This document shows positions 23,631-38,400 of a stretch of DNA of 64,000 nucleotides, piece by piece. The position numbers and the translations under genes are program-made. The DNA comes from Austropuccinia psidii. Lineage: Eukaryota > Basidiomycota > Pucciniomycetes > Pucciniales > Sphaerophragmiaceae. The notes beneath the pieces are model-generated. The model had not been told where the DNA came from and did no database searches. It saw only the letters and a program-made list of their open reading frames with translations. Each line of letters begins with the position of its first letter. Positions within the stretch are counted from its first letter, which is position 1. The stretch covers positions 33,105,816 to 33,169,815 of the forward strand of contig JALGQZ010000004.1 in assembly GCA_023105745.1 (NCBI GenBank). Reading direction: 5' to 3'.

Positions 23631-26600
23631 TTTTCTTATTGAATTGAAGATGGTTATGGAAGTATAGAAAACAGATTAGACCTACCTGATTTTGGTAGGA
23701 ACCATAATATATTCTATTTTAGCAAATTTTGCTTGAATTAAATCCATAAAAAAGATAGAATAGACATGATTATCATTAAGATATAATTAAACTGTATTAA
23801 AACATCATATCATCCTCTTAATACACCTCCATTCTATCAGTTTGATGTAATAAGCTTCAAAAGCCCCAGTTTTACAAGGAGAACAGAATAGATATTCAAA
23901 TCATGATAATAATATAGAGGTTTGTTATTTCCACAAGGAAAAATATAAAGAAGTATTGAAAAAAGCTCTTACAATTTGAAGAGAATTATACACCAGAATT
24001 CAATGGTCAGATATAATATAACCATTATGACTTAGTTTTGTTAAAACATTATTAAGTAATAATTAGGTCTTTATATTTGAAAAAGAATAGAAAAATTGAG
24101 TTTCATCCAGACAGATATTCACTCATCATGAATATTTTGTTTTTTATTGATATAATTATAAAAATATAAAACAATATCTACTCTAATATGTCATAGCTTA
24201 CAATTCATAAAAATTTCTCTTCATACCCATAAATGATTTTGACAACCTATTCTGTGACCAAAATTGGTTATACTAAAGGCCTCTGAGACATAGCCTGAAT
24301 CGGGAGTAATTCTCAAGTCTTATAATATCTTAGTCAGTTAATGAAACCCCTAGGGAGATTTCTTGATGAGTCTAACATTCATGATCAAAAGAAAGTAGCA
24401 AATTATCTACTATTTGCACATACCAAGGAGGTAATGATCTCCTCAGTCTCCTGAATCTATTTAAATTATTAACTATATAATAAATATAAAAACATTAGGT
24501 TCGTTAAAAGCCCTTTTGACTATTATAAATGATGTTACCTGTTGGAAAAATTCTTTTATCTTACTCACCAGCTTGAATCACATGGCAGAAGAGCTAAACG
24601 TTAAAAATTCATTCAAAGATACAATTATTGATGGATAACTTTCAATATTTCAGAAAATTTATAATAAGAGAAATACTTAATCAAAAATTAAGATTCTAAT
24701 GAACTCAGAAGCTCAATAAGAGCTTTAATTGAAGGTAATTCTTGAGTATTCTACATTAATGACAAGCTCTTCAAAATTTCTAATATGATAAAACCTGGGA
24801 TGAAATCACTAATAAAATAAATATCTTCAATGAAAAATGTTCATTATAGATTTAAAACTGACTTAAAAAGCAAAAAATTAATTTTTTATTAGCCATAATT
24901 GGGTTTTTACCCACATGAAATTCCATAATTAGACGCTTATAATAATTTTACATGACAAAAGATAATGAAATAAGAAATTCAAATGAGTGGTTTTTCCCCA
25001 TTTTTTTCAATTGAATAATTTTTTCTTAAGATTTCTTGACGGCTTGAAAGTATCCTTTTTTAGCTGATTTTCTAAATAATCACTTCATTCTCAAGCATTT
25101 AAAACAGTATAACTTGATTTTTTTATATAATCAATCTAATCAATTATTAAGAAATTTTTGAGTAGTTGATCATTCTTGCCTCCCTTAAAAAAGAAGATCA
25201 CAAAGTATATTTTTGATTAAGATAATTTTCTGACTAAAATTTTTTGTATTTTTGATATTTTATCAATTCTTGATTCTTCAAATCCACAAATCATCCATTG
25301 GAACACATCCTTTCTATTTATTTAAATATTATTCTTTTAATGATAGTTAGTATTTACCTTCAATTCTTCATTTTTTTCTAATTTCCATGGATCTCTACAG
25401 AGGTTTTTTATAATTATTCTTTTAAAAGATTAACATCATTAAAAATAACTCCATATTATTTTATAAAGAAGGTTTATCACTATATAATTCCCGTCATTTA
25501 TTCTATTATAAACTTGCTTCTGACTGTTATATTATTAGTACTATATAGTTATTTTGATAGCTGAAATATTAAGTGATTATCTGATTTGGGCTTATAAGAA
25601 CTTCTTATTATATTCCTTATTAGAAAAATCATAGTACTATTTATTTATGTTAATATTATCCAGAGGTTAATAGAGTAGTCATATGAAATAGAAATACCTA
25701 GCTTTTAGTTTTCACTTCTTTTAAGAATATTACTTCATTTACAATCTCTGATCTTTGAAGTGTTGATAGATAAGAAAATAATGTTTCACCATGCTCACCA
25801 ATTGATAATGGCTTAGCTTTGAAGATTATGAGTTGGTACCACAGAAATTTTGAAAAGATATTTTTTTCCAAGAAATACTAAATCCCTCCTCTTGAGTAGA
25901 CTATTTAAGCTAAAGTATTATATGAGTAATATTGAAATATTATTATTATTAAAAAAAATGAAATCATGTTTCACCAATTTTTCACTTATATTTCTTTTTT
26001 TCTTGGAATCATAAAGAAATTTGATTCAATGGACCATACTAATTCTGATACTATTCCAAATTTATACTATGATTTTTGGTTCTAGATTTATTCTTTGAGG
26101 AGTTTAATCAATTCCATATCCAGCCAGTATCAAGTCCTGTAAAATTAAGTATTCTGTATTTGTTAATTATATGTTTTTGGGAAATTCTGATTTTTGAACA
26201 ATTAGATACTTATTTTTCATCAGATAAGATACAAAAAGCCACACAAAGAGTTCCTAATGTTTACCTAAATTATGAAATATAAAGTATTGAGAGTTTTCAC
26301 CAATTTTTTTGTAGCTTAAATCCATGAGAATTACATAAGTATGTTAAGATAAATTTTTAAACTAACGTGTGTATTTCATCAGAAACATCTAGGCAGAGAC
26401 AAATTGTAAATCTAGATAAACTACCTAATGTGGACAATAAATAATAGATAAAAATTATTAAAAGGTAATTAAACACTGGAGCAATCTATGATAACTAAAA
26501 CTAAAAAAATCTTTTTGAGTAATCTCGTATGTTTTTATATGAGCTTTTATTTTTACCTGAGCTATGTTTATTATAATCAACAACAAATAAAGAATAAGAG

Positions 26601-29600
26601 AGATGAATAAAGTAAAGAGATAATGATAATTAAATAAAATTGAAGGAAGATGAATAAGAGGATCATTTTTGTTTCCATGATTGAAAGAGTTTGAAGGTTG
26701 AGTTTTAACATTATTGGCGATTATGTCCAAGACATAGGGTTAGTAAGATTTCTAAGTTGTAGAAAGGAAGTTAAGTTAACGTCAGTTTAGACTAGGAGAA
26801 AGGGTTGGGTACTGGGCTCAGTGTTAAAAAAATATTGATCCCAATATTTTACTCAGAAGACTCAGGCAAGGATTACTTAGTAGAAATTTCAATATAGGAA
26901 AAAATCTTGATAGCTTCAATCATTTGGGATGGAAGAATATTGATGACTTAATATAACCCATCTCATATTATTTGGTATGGAAAATTGGAATTTTGGTTCT
27001 AGTTGAGTCTAAAAACCTGTCAATTCAAGTTCCTCTAAGAGGTAACTCATTATTAATCTTATATTTTTGAGCTTGTATTTCTTCCCAAAAGAAATATTTC
27101 TTCTCCTCCTGGGCTTGATATCTTGTATTCCATTTTTTGGAATAAATATGAGAATATTATAAAATATATATTCATAAATATATCCCTTCATTACATTCTT
27201 ATAATTTAAATGGGATGGAATATTACAGAATTACCTATTACCATGTTTAATATCCAGAGATCAGATAGTTAAAAAATATTTTTTTTATATCATTTTGCAT
27301 TAGAAAGTTTAATTAATTTTCTTTTATAATAATTTCTTTCATAAATATCATGATTAATACCTGTACCAGAGCTCTTACATTTGACTTCAATCTGATGTTA
27401 TTCAAAATTCACCCTGATTAAAAGCTTAATATCCTTAATAAATGGGAAAATATTTCAATGGGGAAGCAAGATCTCATTTTTGGGGACAAACTGGTTAGTT
27501 CTTGGAAATATTTGATGTTAAAAAAGCCAGTTAATGATGGAATATTTGAAATAATTAATGGAGGTTTAGGTGAGTAATGGGGGAAATGGAGAAAAACTGA
27601 GGGGGCTGAGGGGTAAGTAAAGAAAGGACTGATTTTATTTAGTTTTTTAAAATGATATTAATTCAAAAGAAATACAGACTTCTATAGTTCAGGAAGTTCA
27701 GTTGAGATGGATAATTCCTTGGGTAAATCAGCAAATATTTCATTAAAATTAGAAATTTGAGGTAGTGAATGAGTTTAACTAATTACAAATGGAGTAGGAG
27801 TTCAATTTTAAGCTTTTAAAGGTTTAATTTTGGCTTTTTGATTTAAGCTACCTCTTTAACAATATATAAAAAAAATTTTAATCCCACATTTTCTGCCTTA
27901 AAGCTGGTTTTGAGGGTGATGTTATATATAAAGAATTTTCCTACTTTCACAACAAAAAAAGCTATCATAAAAAATACATTCAAATAAAAATCAAACCTAA
28001 TATTGTAATTTTTTTCTATTTTCCCCCTTGTTGGCTTTTGAGTCTCTTCTTATTTCTGTAGAAGTGTATCTTTCCTTTCTGAATATCTTTTAAGTTTTTT
28101 TCTGGAATTTTCTTTATCCTTTAAGTGTCATCTTGTTTTCATTTTTTATTTCTCAATTTTGAATTTAGTTTTTTCTTTGTGGAATATTTCAGCTTTTCCT
28201 TTTTGAATCCATTTTTTTTTCATATATTGGTCTGGGTGTCTTTTTTTATGAACTATTTTTTTATTTTCTTTCCATTTATTCTTTTTTTGTGCTACTATTA
28301 GGTCTTGAATTTTTCCAGCTTGAGTCAAAATTTATTAACTGTTTGGGTATATTTAAATAGCATTCTTTCTGTTTTCTTCTTTTATCAAATTCAAAAATTA
28401 TCATCATTTTTTTGGCTTGAAATGAGATTAGAAATTTTTGAAGGGAAAAAATTATGTGTTTTTGCTTCAAAGTGAGGCAAAAATATTATTTGGGAAACAT
28501 CAACTTGTTGATGTGGGATAATATAATTTCTTCATTATTTCATATCATTCTTCATAGCTTCAAGAAAGGAAAAAATTTGGAAGCAGGTTGCATATATATT
28601 TTAAAAAAGAAATTTAAGGGTAAACACCCATAATTTGAAGGAGATAAAGTGAATCACAGAAAAGGACTTAAACTTGATTTTGAGGTATATTAAGCATTAA
28701 TCAAATCTCGAAATCATTTTTTGTACTTAATACTTAATCAAGAGCCTTCCTTGGAACAAAAATCTATCATTCAAAGGAATTTTTTTTTAAAAAAAAAGGT
28801 TGAATAATAATAATCTGTGACTTTGTAAGAAGAAGATAAAGGGAAGTTAATCCTCGCATTTTTTTAGTTAAGTTATTTTTGAAAGATATAGTTCAATTTC
28901 AAGTTCAAACTTTATGACATGTATATTTCACAAATTTTGTGTATATAAAATTTAAAATATAAGTATATTAAATTAGTAAAATAATATTCATTTTATTAAA
29001 CTGTTGCTTATCTTATTGAGAACACCCCACATATTTTTGGAAGCTTTAGCCGAGATTAAAAAATTAAATTCCAAAATAATTTGAAGACTTAATCACCTTT
29101 TGGTAGGTGCTTTTTGTTCCCCAGTTTCAAAAACCTTTGCCCTGGTAAGACCTATTTCTATAAGGTTAGTTTTATATTATGATGAACGTTTAAACTTATA
29201 GCTCCTGATATATCCAGGGACAGAAATATTACATTCAATTAATAAAAATTTATTGAAATTTAATAAGAAAAAATAGATCTTAACATATATTAATTTTCCT
29301 TATACTAATAGAGTGATTAATTTTTAATATAATTAAGATCCTGTGGGACCAAAGTTTGTGTAGTATAAAGTTAGAAAATACCTTGAGGGGGAAATTATAA
29401 ATTGAAAATTTTGAGTTTCATACAATACCCTTCAACCAAGAGCTAAAACTTATTTAAGATAAAATCTCATCTGGGGGCTACAAATAAAGAATGACTTTTT
29501 TACTTACAGCCGGAGAAGGATCAAGGAGTATGTCTCTGCTCAAGCTTTAGGTAATATTGGGGTAGGAAGCATTTCTCAATATGTTAAAGATTGATTTTTA

Positions 29601-32295
29601 GATTAATCCTGTTAAGATTTGGGAGCAATTTTTATTACAGAAAAAATAAATAAAATATAGATATCAATTTATATAGATTCTTTTTATTTCCAGATATGGG
29701 ATTTTTTTCAAGCTGATAAAGTTATATGAGGAAGATTGGTCATGTATGAGAAATAATTTATATTTAATTCCACTTTTAAATATTTCATCTTGAGAAAAAC
29801 AGGATTTAGAAGAATGTTACTTGAGTAATAAGCTAATAGATTGTGCTAAAATAAGGGTGACAAAGCTATAATTCCTAGAAAAAAATTCTTTCAAATTACT
29901 ATTGTTTCTTTTCACTCTGTATACATAGTTATTTCTCTACTAATTGATTAATTATAAAATATGATCTACTTATTTTAAAAGGAAGTTATTTATCCATTTT
30001 AATTCTTCAAGTAAGATAGCCATGAAATTTATGGGTTAAATGTGATATTTAAAACATTATTAGGATATTTTGTCTGCTCATATGATTATAAAATATTAGT
30101 ATCTTGAAGGATATCTCAGACCTTTTTTCTCTTTCTTATAAAATGGATAGTGCTATCCTCAGCTCTAGTATCATAAAGCTTAATATTATAAGATCATCAT
30201 ATTGATATCAATTCCTAATAATTATCTTATTATATTATTGTAATCAAAGAGCCTCTATTTCCTGATTTATAAAGTAATACAACCAGATCACTGAGCTTGA
30301 ATCTTGTCTAATTTATTCCAGATTTAGATAAAAGAAGTCTGAGCAGAGTCTGTTAAATGGACCTTTCTATTTCATCCTCCATTAAACAAAACCAATTAAT
30401 AGGGGGTGTCAAATATAAAAAATCTCAAGTTAGAAATCTTGAAGTTTTTTCCATCAAATCCCACATTTAATTTCTGGAACTTCAGAACTACCATGCCTCA
30501 AATACTGTGGTATTCCAAAGTTCTTAAACCCCAGGTTTTTGGCTCCAAATACCACATTTAAGACTATCAAATCCAAGAATGAATTTTTTAAAGAACAAAT
30601 TACATTTTTATATACCCCTCTATAAGAATTTTGTCTTTCATATTTCAGTCTTATGAACAAACTAAAAATCAAAGAGATTTCGTTACATTCTTGTACATGT
30701 TTAAGCTTGGGTTCAATTGAGTTGAGCATTTAAGAAAATCATTATCTATTGAAAATTCATTTTGAATTTAGAGTTAAAGCTTATTATATTTTATACAACA
30801 AAGTTGTAAGTTTCACTTATTTATTGATTGATTTGAATTGAACTAATTACAAAAATTAAAAGTATAATGAAATTTTTCTTACTATAATTTAAATTTAATC
30901 TTAATTATTTAAGTTCAATTCTTCAAGATAAATGATAATATTTTTTCTTAATACATTTAATCTCTTTTTCTACTAATTCAAATTTTGGTTTACAAGATTT
31001 AGATTCATTAATTAAGTTTTTGTTGTCACAAAATTGAAATTATTTCATGTTTTGATTGAATGATTTATCAAAAATTAGTATTTCATTTGAAAAAAAAAAA
31101 ACATCTTTTTACAAATATATTTCTAATCCAATAAATGGATTTAAAAATTAAAAGAAAATATATTAAAGCTTCTAATTATTATGAAAAAATATTTTATCAG
31201 AAATAGATTAATAATTAGAATAATTAAAATAATTTGGTTGAGTTTTAACATTCAAATTAAATTTTTATTCCAAAGAAGAAAAAATGAAATTATATTGTAA
31301 ATATGAACAATTTGTTTTGAAAAAATAAATTTTTTTAACAAGTATTTAAACATATTTCAATGAAAAAGAAATTAATCAATTAAATGATTCAAATAATTTG
31401 ATCAATTCCTAATATTAAAATTATTTTATTATTCTAAAGAAGAAAAAAATGAAATTATATTTTCAAGTAAAATGATTTTTTTTTAAGTTTTGGAAAAATT
31501 TATCAAAATTGAAACTTTTTCAAATCAATAAAAGAAATCATTTGAAGAGAAAAATAAAATAAATTGGTGGATGAATCATTTTGAATTTAATTTTATATTT
31601 CTCTTCAAAAACCTTTATATGAGGGACAATTTTTCTTTTTTAGTCAAGGAATTAAATGTGGTTGACTTAGGTTTGATTTTTATTTTGAAATAGCAAAATC
31701 TCATATTTTCAAAAAATTCAGATTTTGCCAAAATAATAAGGGACTAAGTTAAAAGCCCATGAGAGTTATGGCTGAAAACCCTAGATTTTTTACAGTGGGA
31801 CTTGGTTGTTAAATCCTGAATTATTATAATGTGGTATCTGCTATATTAAACACCACCAAATATTGGATCTTGATTCAAGTTTATTCAGGATTATACAAAT
31901 GTAAGTCTATAATACTATAGCACATTTTTACAGAAAGGGTTTAAAATATTCAAAAAATAAGACTTTTATATTATAAATTTCCCTTCCATTTACTGCCTCA
32001 TTTATTCCACACAGAGGAGTATTCCATAGTGTTAGATTACTGTTTTCTCTGGGTAATCTTTCACAATTTTTTGAATCTCAATATTATGAGTATTATTAAA
32101 GCTTTTTTTATATTCAATCCATAACCTCTTAATAAAAGATTTATGGAAAATCAATATTTCTCTTTGATAAAGAAACTTAATTAAAATAGAACTTTATCTT
32201 TTTCTTAACTTACTTTAAACTCAAAAAAATAAAACTGTTTTTTTATTTTGAACCATATTATTCTTTAGTCATTTGTTAATTTTTATCAACCTAAA

Positions 32296-32323
32296 AATTT
32301 TTCCATTTTTCCATTTTTCCATT
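32296..32323. repeat. Short tandem repeat, TTTTTCCA units
   Basis: Three to four near-perfect copies of an 8-bp TTTTTCCA unit in AT-rich sequence. Confidence 0.6.
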
Positions 32324-33167
32324 TCAAATATCAAATATTTTTCTCATTTCATTATCATTCTCTCCAAATGAAATAGTAATACATAATTCTTTTTATGAAA
32401 TTAAAAAATCTTCAATACTCATAATAATATTTTGAAAAACTGAGGTATTTCAATATATCTCATCTTTAATGGTGTGAGAGAGAGATACTTTGCTAAAAAC
32501 AAATAAACATTAAATATATCAGTTTAAAGGGGATTATTCACTTGAAATATCATAGCTCTAATCTATGTATCTGATACTTATTGACCAATTTATATCCATA
32601 AGACAGTTCTTATTGGAAATAGGAAAATGGATTGAGGATTATTAAATTGTCATACAGATCCTTGAATCTTGTTCAAAAATTAATCAAAAGGCATAGTTCT
32701 CTCAATATCTCAAGAATAAATCTTTAATTGTATAATTAATCTCATTTAATATTCTTTGAATCAAAATATTGAGCCACTTAATTACATCTGGCTACTAAAT
32801 ATCTGTATTTTGTAAAAAGACATTTACCACAAAATTTCTGAGATAATTTTTTTTTTCTTCATAAAAGTGAAAATATTATTAATCAATTTTTTTTTTTTTG
32901 CATTTTTTAATTATTGGGATATAAATTACCTAAAATAAATTAACAAGTATAAAGACTCTTTTATTTTTGTTTTTATAAATATACAAAAAGAAAGATTCAT
33001 TTGTTTTTCAATCAGAACTGTTTCTTTTTTTTTCTAAAAAAAATGAAATTAAATTTTACATTCTATAATTAAAATTGATTCTTGAAATCATTTTCATTCG
33101 CTTTTTTTGTTTCTGTAAATTAAAAATTACTTAATAAATTAAGTTAAAAAAATATATATCAGATTGG

Positions 33168-33228
33168 CTGATATATATATAAATTGAAGAAAATATAGTG
33201 AGAGATTTATATATATAGATATATCAAT
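33168..33228. repeat. TA-rich microsatellite cluster
   Basis: Runs of alternating TA (GATATATATATAA, TATATATAGATATATC) within AT-rich spacer. Confidence 0.6.
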
Positions 33229-33899
33229 AAACTTCCTCCTTAAATAAATCATCAAGTTTTTTATTTTTGAAAAATCTTTCCTTTTTATAAGGTATTAAAA
33301 ATAATCTTCATTTGAATAAAGCTTATATCAATTACTTTTTTTTTGATTCTTTTTATTAGTTTAGTTTCTTTTATTCTCTTTTATTATTGCTTATAATTTT
33401 TGTCTTTAATTTTAAATTCTTATTCTTATTATTATTATTATTTTGTATAGCCATTTTGATTATTTTTAATTAATATTTTTTTCTCAAAAATGACTCAAAA
33501 ATTGTCTTTTATTTATAATAATATACTAAATTTCCTCAATTTGCTTTTCAAAAAAGTAATAAGTCATTGAAAAATATTCAACTTTATTTATGTATTTAGT
33601 AAAAAAAGCTTAATAATTTATAAATTTAATTCAAATTTTTTCAAAAATGGTAGGTTGTTGTTCACTTTTCTTTTGATTTTTGGTGTACATAAATTTTTTA
33701 TATAAATACTAAAAAAAAACAATATGAAAATTAATCAATAAATAAATTTTATTCCAATTTAAAACTCAAATTTTTTTGCCTGTTTCTCTTTTTTTGAGTT
33801 CAATATTTTCCTTCTACATATTTATTATTTTAACTTTTATATTTTTATATGAAGATGTATTAAATTTAATTTCTTTTTTCATTATAAGATAATTTATTT

Positions 33900-35416
33900 G
33901 ATGCCTTTATGGAGGGATTATTAGTATATTGAGTATGGTCATTGGAAGATGACCATAGATCTAAAGTCATGTTATTTTCGCTCTTATAAGCGCTAAATTG
34001 TACCGGGTATCAGTTATGGCAATTTAGCTTTATTATTGTGAGGGAATCTATATTTAAGTTCAAGTTGGGTCCATTGCTTGTATTCAAACCATATTTCTAC
34101 AGCATTAGGAAGAAGGCCAGAGAGGCATAATTGTGGGATGGGGCCACTAGTGGAAAGGAGTTATCATTAAATTGGCCCAGCCAGCTCGGAGCGGGTGTAA
34201 GATTTTTGTAAAGCTTTTCTAACCTTAATGTATTGGACACATACTTTTGTGGCATATCCGATACCACAGCAATCCCTGGCATTACCCCTTTTGCCAAGCT
34301 TAGCATAGATAGTTTTATTCCTGCATCATTTTCTTTAGCGACCCCTCGCTAGGCAATGGAGCGGGGACAACTGACAGGCTGTTCGAATTGGTAATTCTAA
34401 TTCAGCAATACACTTTGAACCAGTCGCCAGGAGGCTACCTCATACTGATTGAGTGAGATTACTGTTATGCCTTAGTTTTTTTGAGTGTCATGAAGTCTTG
34501 GTGATTGAGGTTGCTTCGAGTCTTGTTTCCAATGGCAAACCTAAGAACCAAAAGATTTGGGGCATCAATCCCAGTAGTTTTTGGTAGTTCATGGGTTACT
34601 ACCCAATGAAGGGAAGGTTACCTTTAGGTCCGCATGGAGCTCCTTTTTCCCACTCTGAGTTGGTAAGGTTGAGGATTTTGAAATAGCTAACAGCCAGTTT
34701 CACGAGCCATTGGGCTAGAAGAATGTAAAGAGGGGCACTCGGGATGATGTGTGTTGGGCAGCCATCATACGCGTCAAGGTTGTATGGCTGGCGTGGGCTC
34801 GGCAGAAGGGGTGTTGAAAAGAAAACGCTGGATGAATGAAGCCTAGCTTGTAGTCTGTCTGTAGTCTGTCTACCCTAGTGAATGGCGCGATGGGAAGACC
34901 CAGATCTGAGTTTTAGTTTTACAGCGGTTTGAAAAACCTTAACAGCAATCTTTTTACAGTTAAACCTATGAGGACACTCAGCCTAAGGTCTCAGTGGGTA
35001 AGCGTAAGAGTAAGTTGATCGGAATCCAAAAAATTCATAATTAATTTATCATGCGCAATGTGCATTGCTTAACGCGCTAGAGTCGCAAGCGGCGCATACA
35101 ATACAGTCAACTCGAGCTGCACTAAACTTTGGTCCTCACGCTTGGAGTAATTCTCCCACTCTGTCCTGCTGTCGGCTGTCCAGCCTTGCTGTGTGTGTTT
35201 AGTGATGAATTCCACTTTAAGATTTCCAAAAAAATCACGTCGGGGCCGGGCTCTTCCACTGTAAACTGTAATGTGTTTTAGTATAAAGCCTCGTGGAAAT
35301 CTACAGTAATAATAGAATCTCGCACAATCATCAGAGTCAAGGATCCAAAATTTATTTCACTCTACTCTGACTCCGACGCTCACCTGGCTTCTGATCATTC
35401 TTATCTTCATCTTTTA
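33900..35416. other. CpG-normal segment, no gene recognised
   Basis: Composition is much less AT-rich than the preceding 10 kb and CpG is common. No long ORF exists; the best (34306-34097, -, 69 codons) is not recognised. It has a 9-bp inverted repeat GCTAAATTG/CAATTTAGC (33992-34000 and 34020-34028) and a CAGCCAT/ATGGCTG pair near 34759-34790. It could hold a non-coding RNA, unrecognised exons, or the 5' flank of the permease. I did not find rRNA, tRNA or snRNA signatures. Confidence 0.4.
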
Positions 35417-35436
35417 ATATATATATATATATATAA
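35417..35436. repeat. TA dinucleotide microsatellite
   Basis: About ten TA units, 25 bp before the permease start codon, within its presumed 5' untranslated region or promoter. Confidence 0.8.
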
Positions 35437-35460
35437 TAAATATAAATTCGGTATTCCATC

Positions 35461-38400
35461 ATGAACAATAATGAGCCTCATTTGCTTGAAAGTCAAAAGC
35501 AAAGATCTTCGTCAGGTTAGAGAAACTTGTCAAGAGAATTTTAAAAATTAAATCATTAAATTTGATTCTTTTTTAACTAAAATTCTTTAGATGATCCAAA
35601 TTTGATTGATTTGAATCAAAAGGAAAAGTTATCAAATCTTCAAAGTCAACTTATTATCGAGACTAATAATCTTGATAGCGATCCTGAACATCATGAATTA
35701 AAACGAGTCATGAAATCAAGGCATATTCAGGTAATTCTCGATTTCTATCACATTGATAAAGCTATCTATGTAAGATTCTTTGATTGATCGATCGATGGAT
35801 AAAATGCCTTTCTTTAAAAGATGATCTCAATCGGTGGTGTGATTGGTAAGTTCAAGTTAAAATGACTAATCAATACACCAAGATCCTTTATTGATTCAAT
35901 TGAATCTTTTCAATCAACTTTCTCAAATTCAATCCTTTGCTTCTGAATCGTCATCAATCATTATTTTACTTTAAAATAGGTACTGGTTTATTCTTGGGAA
36001 CCGCTTCAAGTTTAGCTCATGGTGGTCCTATAGGTTTATTATTAGGTTATGCTTGCGTTGGGACTAGTTGAGTCTTATCTGTTAAACTCAAATTTATTAC
36101 TTTAGATAGTTTCATTGATGGATTGATTTCGTCATGGCTCCTTAGTTGCTTGGAATATCATGGCTTCGTTGGGTGAAATGGGTACAAATATCAATCATCT
36201 TCATTCTTCAAAATTCAAATCATCATGCCATCTCAGTCTTTCACTCATTCATCTTATTCATCATCTCAATTAAAAAGTTTCCCATTTACCGATCGCTGGC
36301 GGTCATATAGCTTTGGCAAAAAGATTCGTCAATCCGTCCTTGTCTTTCACAGTTTAGTCATTGATCTCTACTCGAATTTCAATTCATGCTTCACCTTATT
36401 TAATCTGCTGGTAAATCTTTTATTCTCAGATGGGTTATACTTATCTTTATAATTGGCTCTTAGGTTAGTATTCCTCGTCTACTTCAATTTACCTTGATGA
36501 CAATTCAAGCTTAATCCTTCGTGCCTCATTAACTTTTTTAAATAAAGTTTTACCTGCTGAACTATCAGCTGCAGCTTTGCTAGTCAATTTTTGGACTAAA
36601 TCCGTTAATAACGCCCTATGGATCACCATCTTTTTAGTAATCATCTCCTTAATCAACTTAGGTGGTGCAAAGTATGTCATTTTTTCGTTTTGATCAAATA
36701 TTTTTTATTTACTTTGATTCACATTTCTCCTAAACAGATTTTACGCTGAGTTTGAATTTTGGTCAGCCTTTCAATTTACCCTTTAAACATTCCATACTGT
36801 ATTCATTTATTACCAATTATCTAGGTTTGCTTCAATCAAAGTAGTCACCATCGTAAGACTGAATTTTGTTCTTTTGGAAACTTCCTTCACTCAAATGACA
36901 TTAAATCATACTTCTCCGATCCTTTAGGTCGCTCTGATCATTTTGGGTATCATTTTAGGTATTTTCCTCATCCATTAATTTAATCATTTTATCCTTGTTT
37001 TGATTTGTTCCCCTTGTTAGACGCCGGTGGTGGTCCCAATCATGATCCTATTGGTTTCAGGTATTGGAGAAACCCTGGTCCATTTGTACAGTACAAAAAC
37101 ATTCCAGGCTCTTGGGGTCGCTTTCTTGGTTTTTGGTCCGTCCACCATTTAACCTCCTCCATCCATCCTTTATCTCACTCATCTTAACTTGAATTCAAGC
37201 TCAAATTTCCAATTTTCTTTGCAAAAAAAGGGCTGTTCTTGTTCAAGCTTCTTTCTCTTTCATTGGTACAGAGATCACTGCCTTGACAGCTGCCGAAGCA
37301 AAGAACCCTAAAAAAACTCTACCAAGTGCAATAAAGGGCGTTGCTTATCGTATCTGTATATTTTATATTCTCGGAACTTTTATCATCGGAATCTTGGTCC
37401 CAAGTAATGATCCACGTCTTAACCTTCAATCTCATACTGCCGCCTCTTCACCTTTCGTCATTGCTATCGAAAACTCAGGTATCAAAGTTTTACCCTCGTA
37501 AGTAAATAATCTTATTCAATTACATTCAATTCACGTCTTGATTAATTTACCTTTTCACTTGGCCAAGAATCATCAACGCCGCTCTGCTTTCTTCAGCTTG
37601 GTCAGCTGCCTCAAGTGATATGTACACTTCTTCTAGAGCTCTCTATGCACTTGCACTAGCCGGTAATGCACCTGCTATCTTTAAGCGAACTACTAGCTGG
37701 GGCTTACCCTGGGTGGCCATGATGGTTTCCATCATGGTTGCCCTGGTGGCTTACATGTCTGTCGGATCCGGTGGTGCTGGTGAAGTCTTTGGATGGCTAT
37801 CAAGTTCGTAAGAGTTTTTTTCCGCAAAAGAATTAGTGACCCTTAATTCACTCCAATTTATTTTATTGTTCAGATATGACTAGTGTTTGTGGATTGCTCA
37901 GCTGGACTGGAATTTTTATCACTTACTTAAGATTTGATGCCGGTGTTAAATTTCAAAATATTGATCGCAATGTTTTCCCTTATAAATCACCTTTGGTAAG
38001 CAGAAAAACATTTTGTCATTGTTCTATTTTCTTTTCACAAATTCATTTAACCACTTATTCCATTTTTAAAACCCTAGCGAACAATGGGCGCAATTTACGG
38101 ATTACTTTTTTGTTGTTCAATCTTACTCACCAATTCATTTACAGTCTTTGTAAGCCATCACGAATTCTGAATCTTACATCTAAAACTGATGGCTCAGTTT
38201 AATTCAATATTAAAATTCCACAAATTTTAGATGAAAGGAGAATGGGACACTGCTACGTTTATAACGGGTTATTTCCCAATCATCAACATCTTCTTTTTAT
38301 ACGGCGGTAGTTATTACTATTATAAGAAGCAAGGAGTGAATGTAGCCCCTATACCATTACAAGAACTAGTAAGTTGACGATTGGAATTGATTGATCAAAT

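Larger units (their letters stand above)
19900..23640 (+). mobile_element. Heavily decayed Ty1/copia retrotransposon
   Basis: Domain remnants appear in copia order on the + strand: gag, protease, integrase, RT and RNase H, all broken by stops and frameshifts. LTRs and target duplications could not be defined. The order with integrase before RT distinguishes it from the gypsy elements in this window. Confidence 0.7.
23641..33900. other. AT-rich, gene-poor region
   Basis: About 10 kb of strongly AT-rich sequence with poly-A/poly-T runs and simple repeats. Scattered ORFs of 60-90 codons (for example 26458-26730, 28146-28470 and 30454-30729, all -) have biased Lys/Ile/Phe content and match nothing I recognise. 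Very old, eroded mobile elements are likely, but no domain could be supported. Confidence 0.5.

Noticed and set aside
26458..28470. Lys- and Ile-rich minus-strand ORFs
   Set aside because: Short, low-complexity, no homologous motif, in AT-rich sequence where such ORFs are expected by chance.
33900..35400. Possible rRNA, RNase P or SRP RNA gene
   Set aside because: No conserved core motif of these RNAs could be pointed to; kept only as unassigned sequence.
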